From NCBI GenBank assembly GCA_020200995.1, contig JAIVHQ010000231.1, positions 1 through 12,105 of the forward strand: a DNA stretch of 12,105 bases. The letters are read 5' to 3'. Origin of the DNA: Flavobacteriales bacterium. Lineage in GTDB: Bacteria > Bacteroidota > Bacteroidia > Flavobacteriales_D > Cryomorphaceae. Below the pieces are notes generated by a model. The model did no database searches, had not been told where the DNA came from, and saw nothing but the letters and a program-made list of their open reading frames with translations. Made by a program: the position numbers and the translations under genes. This document shows, in pieces, positions 6,145 through 12,105 of this stretch (positions are counted from its first letter, which is position 1; the number at the start of each line of letters is the position of its first letter).

Positions 6145-7492
6145 CTCTTTTGACAATCAAATTAAAGAAACGTACGAAGGCCATGAAATGCCTTACGACA
6201 GCTCGAGTTGGGACAACCTTTCGTCGAAACTTGACGCCATGGCGCCCGCCCCCGTCACTTACTTCACAGCATTGACCACCGGCCTCGTCGCCGTGGGGAT
6301 TATTTTCTTGTCGTTGCTTTTTATCCTTTCGGGAAAAAACCATACGCCCGACCAAACCGCCGACGACACGGCGAATACTGAAATTACAACTTCGACAAAT
6401 GAGAATGATGTAGCCGGAACCTCGAAAACCGACGGTTCAGCTGCCGACACTGCCGATGCGCAAAATGAACCTAATGATCACTTAACTTCCGCAGCAAAGA
6501 AGGTCGACGAAGGGTCAGAGCGCGGTGCTGAAAACGTTATTACTACCCAACAGGAAGTTGAGTCTTCGACCACAGCTTCACAAGCCAAAAAGACAGAAGG
6601 AGAAAATCGCACGCTGCAAGACGGGGATGAGACAACATCAATTTCATCTGACATTGCTTCAGCAGCTGCAAGCGTAAAAGCCACTGAGAATTCTGCCAGC
6701 GAAACTGCCGCCAATAAAGCCGATAAACCGAATGTAATCACGGGAGAAAAAACGATCACGAGCACCGAATCTTCCAATAACAAAATCGTCCGCACAAGCT
6801 GCACAGGCATTACCATCAATTTCGATGCTTCCCAGGATTACGGTCGTGATGCCAAGTACCTGTGGAACTTCGGCGATGGTTTCTTCAGCAATGAATCCAA
6901 TCCCTCACACACCTTCAATAAGCCGGGAACTTTTGACGTTTCATTGTCGGTGACCTCGCACACCTCCGGACAAATCACCTCCAACGTGGTACAAGCCATG
7001 ATCGAGGTGATCGAAGCACCCCGCGCCCGAATGAGCGTGCACATTCCGTCACCTTCTGAGATTGAAGTTGAAAACATCAGTATTGGCGACGACAGTGCAG
7101 AGTGGATGATCGACAGCGAAGCCCGAAAAGCTGGTACTGTGGCCAAACTGCCCTTTGCCGCTGATACGCAAAACGAAATTAAGCTGGTTGCTCTTAACAA
7201 AAGTGGTTGTGCAGATACACTGACGAAGCACCTTAACTTTAAAGAAATCGCAGATGCCCTGTCAGTAGATGCTGACGTGGATACGCCGTTTTATCCGGAA
7301 GCGGAGTCGGGGGTGACTTTCTCAAAGCTCTACATTTTCGAAGCTTCTTCAGGCAAAAAAGTATTTCACTCTTTCGATGGTTCGGGTTGGAATCCTACCG
7401 AGATGGGTGAAGGCATCGAATACACCTTCCTGGCCGTGGCCAAAGAAAAAGACCGCACGGAAGTGTACCGGGGCACTGTGGTACGCAAATAA
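6128..7492 (+). CDS. Anti-sigma-like single-pass membrane protein with PKD domain and T9SS-B-like tail
   Basis: I chose ATG 6128 (454 residues) over the in-frame TTG 12 bases upstream. Order, in residues: a cytoplasmic N-terminus of about 42 residues with PYDSSSWDNLSSKLD (22-36), a motif style common in membrane proteins encoded after Bacteroidota ECF sigma genes; one TM helix at about 43-69; a Thr/Ser/Glu/Ala-rich periplasmic linker at 70-220; a PKD domain at about 226-298 with LWNFGDG and SHTFNKPGTFDVSLSV; a degenerate second Ig/PKD-like fold at 300-370; and a tail at 385-454 (LYIFEASSGKKVF, then GWNP, then EVYRGTVVRK) resembling the gliding-motility/T9SS type B C-terminal domain. It overlaps the sigma gene, so I infer that it holds or releases the sigma factor in response to a periplasmic signal. 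Direct anti-sigma activity is not shown by any canonical zinc motif. It could instead be a structural envelope protein. Confidence 0.8.
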   Translation: MEQKFNSFDNQIKETYEGHEMPYDSSSWDNLSSKLDAMAPAPVTYFTALTTGLVAVGIIFLSLLFILSGKNHTPDQTADDTANTEITTSTNENDVAGTSKTDGSAADTADAQNEPNDHLTSAAKKVDEGSERGAENVITTQQEVESSTTASQAKKTEGENRTLQDGDETTSISSDIASAAASVKATENSASETAANKADKPNVITGEKTITSTESSNNKIVRTSCTGITINFDASQDYGRDAKYLWNFGDGFFSNESNPSHTFNKPGTFDVSLSVTSHTSGQITSNVVQAMIEVIEAPRARMSVHIPSPSEIEVENISIGDDSAEWMIDSEARKAGTVAKLPFAADTQNEIKLVALNKSGCADTLTKHLNFKEIADALSVDADVDTPFYPEAESGVTFSKLYIFEASSGKKVFHSFDGSGWNPTEMGEGIEYTFLAVAKEKDRTEVYRGTVVRK

Positions 7493-7690
7493 ATCCCGCG
7501 CCGCAAGCAGAGCAGACCCTTGCCTGATTTTCACGCAATCCGAAGAAGTGTCAAGGACGGTGATTATATCATCTTCTTTCGAAACCTTTCAATAAGTGTT
7601 TGTGCTTGTGCAGTACTTATCGAAAAAACTCCCCTGTTCCATTTTTTTCAGCCTTATCAAGGCATCTGCAAGCAATTGCTCTGAATTAAC

Positions 7691-7732
7691 GTCCCTTAGG
7701 TAACCTTATGCACAAGGCTACCTGCACGGGAC
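7691..7732. repeat. 42-base interrupted dyad upstream of the giant gene
   Basis: GTCCC (7691-7695) pairs with GGGAC (7728-7732). Inside it AGGTA-A-CCTT (7698-7707) pairs with AAGG-C-TACCT (7714-7723), with one A-C mismatch and a six-base loop. It ends about 75 bp upstream of the -7 element, so it could be an upstream operator or the structured 3' end of the sigma operon. No T-run follows. Confidence 0.6.
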
Positions 7733-7784
7733 AACTTCTTGGATTTTCGGTCGTCAGAATAACACAAGCTTAAGGATACATTCA

Positions 7785-7815
7785 GCCCTTGTTAAGGGCA
7801 GGTTTTGTATCTTTG
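7785..7815 (+). promoter_or_regulatory. Promoter of the giant repeat gene with embedded palindrome
   Basis: TATCTTTG (7808-7815) is a perfect TAnnTTTG -7 element, 36 bp before the ATG. A TTG (7789-7791) lies 16 bases upstream, slightly short of usual spacing. The TTG is inside the perfect palindrome GCCCTT-GTT-AAGGGC (7785-7799), which could be an operator overlapping the -33 site. Confidence 0.5.
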
Positions 7816-7851
7816 GCAGCCTTGCTGGTTTGTACATCATTACACCATTCT

Positions 7852-10800
7852 ATGAAAAAGATTTTTACGCGACCACTTCTTATACTCTCATTTTTTTTAT
7901 TGCTATTCAGTTTCTCGCAGGTGCAAGCCCAAAATGACCCCGGCGCTATAGCCGGCTGTTTTGGAAGCGGTATAACTTTTGACCTAAGTCCCGAGCCTGT
8001 TGATGGCGCTTACCAGCCGGGCGATGTAGTGGAGGTGTGTGCATCCTTCTCTTACCTTCAGCCCGGGGCAATCTGGCTGCACGGCGTTCAGGTGTACTTG
8101 CCCGATGGGTGGGATGAATCTACCCTGAACCCATCGAGCTTCACAACCACTTGCGGCGGAGGTGCGGGAACATGGACGTGGCAGGGGTCCGGAACTTTTT
8201 ACGGCGACACGTACGGTATAGGATATTACTATCTGGGCGGTGCACTCAATTGGGGGCAATCCTGCTTTAACGGAACTTTTACCATATGTTATGAAGTCAC
8301 CGTAGACGCGGATTGCGGAGGTCCCGGATCACCTTTGAACGGTGATTTTATCTTTCCCGGATTTACTGTCACGGGTGACAATTCCAGCACGGGCTCAGGA
8401 GGCTGGGGCGGCGGAGCAGGTGGTACTGCCTGTGACGGAGTTTACATGGATGCTTCCTTGGACACTGATTTTCCTGTAGTGACCATCGACTGCTGTGATG
8501 CTGAAGCCGGAACCTCCCCCGGTACTTTAAACATTTGCAACAACGGTACTTTCAATCTTTTTGACGAACTCGGCCCTCCTGTTGATGCCGATGGAACCTG
8601 GGAAGAACCTGATGGAGATATCATAGCATCGGATGAATACCTCTTTAATCCACTCTCGAGTGAGCCTGGTCCTTACACCTACAGCGTGACAGGCTCTGAT
8701 GGCTGCGTGAATTCCAGTACCATTGTAATGGAGTTCATCGAACTTCCTCAATACGCCAGCATCACTCGGTGCACTGGAGGTCTCTTTACAATACAGTCAC
8801 AATTGCCGCCACCCCCTTTTGGCCCCTTCCCTGATCCCCCGCCCTACAATGGAACCTGGACAGATCCAAACGGTGTGGACCTTCCCGATGGTGAGGGAAC
8901 CATCGACCCCAACATTAATCCTTCGGGAATCTATACCTATTCATTTCTCGATGGAAACAACTGTCCCACAACTCTAACAGTGAGCATCAATATAGTGCTG
9001 GGCGGTTCGGATGCTCAGCCCGCAGCGTCAATTGATGTTTGCGTAACTGACCCTCCCTTCAGCCCTTATGATTTTCTGGCAGGCACACCGCCTGCGCTCA
9101 CCACAGCAAGCTGGGTATACGAACCCAACAGTGGTGGGGCAAACAATATACCCGGAGGTGCCGGTGCGGAGATTGACCCTTCGAACTGGAGCAACGCCGA
9201 CCCGCCCCAACCACTGGAATCCGGAATCATGTGGTATTTCGCATTCACAGGTGGCTGTTTTAGCATTGACACCCTCATTATCGACGTCTTCGAGCCGCCG
9301 AATACAGGTGAATTTGCGGAAGCGAACATTTGTATCACCGACCCGCCTGTAAACCTTACCTCTCTCCTGAACGGCACACCCGATACGGGTTTGGATTGGT
9401 TCGATGCGAACTTTGATCCCATCCCGGAAATTTTGAACCCCGCTGATTACAACGAAGATGATGTGTTGATTCTCAATTATAGCGGAGGATTGACGGGAAC
9501 GTCCTGCTTCCAGCAAACAAGCCTTATTGTGACCATTCTTCCTGCGGATGCAGATGCGGGGGACTTTAATTCCATTGATATCTGCGAAACTGACGGCGTG
9601 GTCTGTCTGACTGATTTTCTTGGGGGAACTCCTCAGGTGGGCGGTGATTGGGTTACACCATCGGGTGTGACCACGGGCTGTATTTTTGACCCCGCAACCA
9701 TGGAATCGGGAACATACACTTACACCATAACTACAACCTGCGATTCCGATACACAAACCCTGGATGTTAACGTGATCGATCAGGGAAATGCCGGTACGGA
9801 CGGCACCCTGATTATTTGCGACAATGAGACGAATGTACCCCTGTTTGGAGGACTTGGTGGCACACCCAATCCCGCAGGTGATTGGGATCTTGGCGGCACA
9901 CCGGTGGGTGGCACAGTAGACGGGAATACGGTGAACGACGGAGACGTGTATACGTACACGGTTGGCTCAGGTGCCTGCCAGGCTACTGCGACTGTAACCA
10001 TTAACGCCACATGGAGCGGGCCGGGAGGGTTTAACAGCAATATACTCAATCCCGCCACAGCACAGTCGGGTACCTACACGTACACCATTACCACCGCTGA
10101 ATGTGGAACTGAAAGCGAAAGCATTGAAATTGTCATTGAGGACTTGCCCAATGCCGGCACCGATGCCGCAATAGATGTGTGCCCGAATGAACCGGGAACA
10201 GTCGATCTGGTCGCCACATTGGGGGCTGATGGCGGTGGATCCTGGACAGCTCCCCCCGGCGGGCCCACCACAGGGACTTTCACCCCCGGAGATCCCGCAG
10301 GAGACTACGTGTACAGCCTAAACCCTTCAGGGGTGTGCGGCGCAACAGCCACTGTGACTGTCAATACTCCCACCCTGCTCGACGCGGGAACAGACGGAGC
10401 CGTAACGGTATGCGAAAGCGACGCGGCGTTCAATTTGATTGACTTTTTGGGTGGTACACCCGAGCCGACTGCGGCCGAGTGGAATGATCCCGACGGCGAC
10501 CCGTTCGGACCACCGAATGCCACATTCACCCCGGGTACTGATACTCCCGGCACGTACACATTTGTAGCCGGAGACGGCACTTGCCCCGATGTAACCTCAG
10601 AGGTGGAAGTTACAGTAATCGATGATGCGGAGGCGGGCGACAACGCCACAATAACGGTTTGCGAATCGCTTGGAAACGTTGACCTGATCGGCTTTTTGGG
10701 AGGCACTCCCGACCCGGGTGGAACCTGGTCCGTGACCAACCCCTACTTCTTGTCAGGCCAGTGCGGCACGACCCAAAACATTACGTACACAGTCGACAAC

Positions 10801-12105
10801 GGCGTTTGTCAGGATGTGGCCATACTTACACTTACCGTTGAATGCCTTCCCAATGCCGGCGGTAACGGCACCCTGGAGTTTTGCTCTGATGATCCCTGCT
10901 TCGATCTCAGCGATGGCCTTGTAGGTGGTTTTGACCCGGGCGGAGAGTGGACCGACAGCAACGGCGATGTTGTCACAAATAATCAATGTCCGAATGTGCT
11001 CGGCGCAGGTGATACATTTACGTACACTGTGGGAGGCATCGATTGCGCAGCTTCAACCTCAACGGTAACAGTCGACATAACAGAGGCCATGACAGCTGTA
11101 AATGTTCAAGCCGACTGCGAAGCGAGTCAGCTCACCTACATCATAGAATTTGAAATTGAGGACGGTCAGGGTCCTTATGAAATCAGTGGAACCGAAATTG
11201 TCGGTACTGAAACAATCGGTGGAATTTACACATCAAATCCAATTCCTGCGGGCACTAACTTCAGCTTCACCGTCACCGACAACAGTAGCTGCCAGGACCT
11301 CGACGTGACCGGAGTTTCTCCCACATGCGTATGTCCCGCAGCAGTGTCATTTTTGACCGGTGACCAAACGATTTGCGCAGGCAACGATGCAACAATTGAG
11401 TTTGATCCAACAGGTGCCCCTCCTTACGACATTACAATCAACGACGGCACTGCCGACATCGTATTTACAGGATATACGGCAGGATCTACTGTAACAGTAT
11501 CTCCTGCGGTCACTACAACTTACACTTTGGTTTCTGTAGAAGACGCCAATTGTGAAAGTCCGGCCACGGGGTCCGTGACGGTTTCTGTAGATGAAGCTCC
11601 CGACGCAGGTCCTAACGTTTCTGAAGAGCTCTGCGCACAGGCAGGCACGCTTCTTTTGGCAGGTCTCCTGGACCCCGGAGCTGATACCCCCGGTGAATTT
11701 ACAGATGCGGGAGGAAATGTTGTAACAACAGTTCCTTACACGGTAGCTTCCTCAGGTGTCTACACATACACCACACAGGCCAATGCTTGTCCGGCTGATG
11801 ACGCGGAATACGACATCACAATTTATGAGCCGATCACAACGAACGACATTACATCGGAATGCAACCTTGCGCAAACAGAATACACCGTTACTTTTGATAT
11901 CGCCGGCGGAACGGGTAATTACACCGTGACTGGAACTGTGGGAGGCACCGTGACGGGCAACACTTTCACTTCCGACCCGCTTGACCCTGCGACCGACCTT
12001 ATCTACGACTTTGAAGTATCGGACAACGGCCCTTGCGCCGAAACAGACGTGACGGGAAATGCGCCCAATTGCGATTGTCCGGCATCTGCCGACCTCACAG
12101 GTGGT
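7852..12105 (+). CDS. Giant secreted cysteine-punctuated repeat protein, SprB-like adhesin style (cut by window edge)
   Basis: The frame is open for 1418 codons from ATG 7852 to the right edge. Residues 1-26 are a Sec signal peptide (KK, long Leu/Phe core, VQA before the likely cut). Residues 27-215 form a distinct N-terminal domain with WLHGVQVYLPDGWD, of a type I associate with large Bacteroidota T9SS proteins. From about residue 216 to 1078 come about ten units of 70-100 residues with the pattern AG-x-N/D-x(4)-C, x-L-x-x-LGGTP-x-x-GG-x-W, GTYTYT, C and a closing TVTV strand. From residue 1079 a larger module starts to repeat. The composition is rich in Gly, Thr, Asp and Pro, with very few Lys or Arg after the signal. 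Two Cys per unit suggest intra-unit disulfides. I infer a surface adhesin or gliding-type filament secreted by T9SS, whose sorting tail should lie beyond the window. SprB homology is by architecture only. Confidence 0.88.
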   Translation, partial: MKKIFTRPLLILSFFLLLFSFSQVQAQNDPGAIAGCFGSGITFDLSPEPVDGAYQPGDVVEVCASFSYLQPGAIWLHGVQVYLPDGWDESTLNPSSFTTTCGGGAGTWTWQGSGTFYGDTYGIGYYYLGGALNWGQSCFNGTFTICYEVTVDADCGGPGSPLNGDFIFPGFTVTGDNSSTGSGGWGGGAGGTACDGVYMDASLDTDFPVVTIDCCDAEAGTSPGTLNICNNGTFNLFDELGPPVDADGTWEEPDGDIIASDEYLFNPLSSEPGPYTYSVTGSDGCVNSSTIVMEFIELPQYASITRCTGGLFTIQSQLPPPPFGPFPDPPPYNGTWTDPNGVDLPDGEGTIDPNINPSGIYTYSFLDGNNCPTTLTVSINIVLGGSDAQPAASIDVCVTDPPFSPYDFLAGTPPALTTASWVYEPNSGGANNIPGGAGAEIDPSNWSNADPPQPLESGIMWYFAFTGGCFSIDTLIIDVFEPPNTGEFAEANICITDPPVNLTSLLNGTPDTGLDWFDANFDPIPEILNPADYNEDDVLILNYSGGLTGTSCFQQTSLIVTILPADADAGDFNSIDICETDGVVCLTDFLGGTPQVGGDWVTPSGVTTGCIFDPATMESGTYTYTITTTCDSDTQTLDVNVIDQGNAGTDGTLIICDNETNVPLFGGLGGTPNPAGDWDLGGTPVGGTVDGNTVNDGDVYTYTVGSGACQATATVTINATWSGPGGFNSNILNPATAQSGTYTYTITTAECGTESESIEIVIEDLPNAGTDAAIDVCPNEPGTVDLVATLGADGGGSWTAPPGGPTTGTFTPGDPAGDYVYSLNPSGVCGATATVTVNTPTLLDAGTDGAVTVCESDAAFNLIDFLGGTPEPTAAEWNDPDGDPFGPPNATFTPGTDTPGTYTFVAGDGTCPDVTSEVEVTVIDDAEAGDNATITVCESLGNVDLIGFLGGTPDPGGTWSVTNPYFLSGQCGTTQNITYTVDNGVCQDVAILTLTVECLPNAGGNGTLEFCSDDPCFDLSDGLVGGFDPGGEWTDSNGDVVTNNQCPNVLGAGDTFTYTVGGIDCAASTSTVTVDITEAMTAVNVQADCEASQLTYIIEFEIEDGQGPYEISGTEIVGTETIGGIYTSNPIPAGTNFSFTVTDNSSCQDLDVTGVSPTCVCPAAVSFLTGDQTICAGNDATIEFDPTGAPPYDITINDGTADIVFTGYTAGSTVTVSPAVTTTYTLVSVEDANCESPATGSVTVSVDEAPDAGPNVSEELCAQAGTLLLAGLLDPGADTPGEFTDAGGNVVTTVPYTVASSGVYTYTTQANACPADDAEYDITIYEPITTNDITSECNLAQTEYTVTFDIAGGTGNYTVTGTVGGTVTGNTFTSDPLDPATDLIYDFEVSDNGPCAETDVTGNAPNCDCPASADLTGG
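7930..8496 (+). other. N-terminal non-repeat domain of the giant protein
   Basis: Residues 27-215 lack the GGTP pattern. They contain WLHGV, a Trp/Tyr/Gly-rich core (TWTWQGSG, GIGYYYLGG), several Cys, a FTICYEVTV strand and a glycine-rich turn (SGGWGGGAGG) before the repeats begin. The predicted nature is an all-beta extracellular cap; the function is unknown. Confidence 0.6.
8497..11085 (+). repeat. Array of about ten GGTP-type protein repeats
   Basis: Approximate unit starts are 8497, 8746, 9001, 9298, 9544, 9781, 10144, 10369, 10624 and 10846. Units at 9544, 9781, 10369 and 10624 keep LGGTP. Those at 9001, 9298, 10144 and 10846 have variants (LAGTP, LNGTP, LGADG, LVGGF), and the first two units are more divergent. 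The unit at 8746 has a proline-rich insertion (LPPPPFGPFPDPPP). The unit at 10624 has lost the GTYTYT approach strand. DNA identity between units is low, so this is an old array rather than a fresh tandem duplication. Confidence 0.8.
10009..10143 (+). repeat. Half repeat unit inside the GGTP array
   Basis: After the closing strand TVTINA the next codons read TWSGPGGFNSN, which is the middle of a unit. The first half (AG-x-DG...C...LGGTP) is absent, while the second half (SGTYTYTITTAECG, then closing strands) is intact. The frame is kept. About 35 residues are missing, consistent with an in-frame deletion or recombination, or an assembly collapse. Confidence 0.7.
11086..12105 (+). repeat. 248-codon supermodule: one full copy and the start of a second
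   Basis: The order is a CxCPA-ending domain (11086-11340), an Ig-like domain with DQTICAGNDATIEF (11341-11598), a GGTP-like unit (11599-11832), then the CxCPA domain again (11833 on). Matching cysteines at 11116 and 11860, and at 11326 and 12070, are each exactly 744 bases apart. The first domain has the shape YxxxFxIxxGxGxY...G...G...FTS/YTSNP...CxCPA. The window ends as the second Ig-like domain starts (SADLTGG against VSFLTGD). Confidence 0.78.

Larger units (their letters stand above)
7493..7851 (+). other. Gene-free regulatory stretch before the giant repeat gene
   Basis: These 359 bases hold no convincing gene. The longest small ATG frame of note, at 7708, encodes only 21 residues and lies inside a dyad. 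The stretch contains a 42-base dyad (7691-7732), a promoter-like element and a small palindrome (7785-7815). A weak GCAAG/CTTGC stem (7503-7523) after the anti-sigma-like gene is too poor to call a terminator. Confidence 0.6.

Noticed and set aside
7708..7773. 21-codon ATG frame in the leader of the giant gene
   Set aside because: It lies within a dyad, has no ribosome site, and shows no regulatory codon run.
9028..9756. 242-codon open frame on the minus strand inside the giant gene
   Set aside because: It mirrors the Gly/Thr/Asp-rich sense codons, has no domain or signal, and lies wholly antisense to a clear coding frame.
10305..10739. 144-codon minus-strand frame rich in Val/Ser/Pro
   Set aside because: It is antisense to the repeat array; its composition reflects the repeats and no independent start signal is seen.

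Overview
The window looks like a chromosomal piece of a Bacteroidota bacterium, probably a flavobacterial or cryomorphacean-type marine lineage. This rests on a type IX secretion system (T9SS) type A sorting tail, a T9SS type B-like tail, TAnnTTTG-type -7 promoter elements, poor Shine-Dalgarno sequences, a Bacteroidota-style ECF sigma factor, and a very long secreted repeat protein. The species cannot be named from the sequence.

Layout, left to right. (1) 1-1438, minus strand: the N-terminal 479 codons of a SecD/SecDF translocase, cut by the left edge, with an unusually acidic insert. (2) 1439-1645: a 207 bp divergent promoter region. (3) 1646-3883, plus: a complete exported protein with nine calcium-loop FG-GAP/VCBS-type repeats and a T9SS type A C-terminal sorting domain. 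(4) 3884-4358: a gene-free convergent region dense in dyads. It holds a cluster built on three copies of CCGGTAGAGGCG, a bidirectional intrinsic terminator, and a 123 nt long-arm hairpin that starts three bases after the mdh stop codon. (5) 4359-5300, minus: malate dehydrogenase. (6) 5301-5517: a divergent promoter region. (7) 5518-7492, plus: an overlapping gene pair, an ECF sigma factor followed by a single-pass membrane protein that places a PKD domain and a T9SS-B-like tail in the periplasm, arranged like an anti-sigma sensor. (8) 7493-7851: a gene-free regulatory stretch with two dyads and a TATCTTTG -7 element. (9) 7852 to the right edge, plus: 1418 open codons of a giant secreted, cysteine-punctuated repeat protein (SprB-like adhesin style) with no stop in the window.

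How the genes may fit together (inference): SecDF drives Sec export, which feeds periplasmic substrates to T9SS. The FG-GAP protein and the giant repeat protein both carry Sec signal peptides and look like T9SS surface cargo. The sigma factor and its membrane partner lie directly upstream of the giant gene. Because the partner's periplasmic part resembles the domains found on T9SS cargo, it is a candidate sensor of cargo or secretion status. Malate dehydrogenase is a housekeeping TCA-cycle enzyme without an evident link to the rest.

The most notable points are the cargo-mimicking anti-sigma-like protein, the two-level repeat architecture of the giant protein (about 80-residue units containing one half-unit, then a 248-codon supermodule), and the two unusual structured segments between the FG-GAP gene and mdh. 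All translations and pairings were read by eye; no database search was run.
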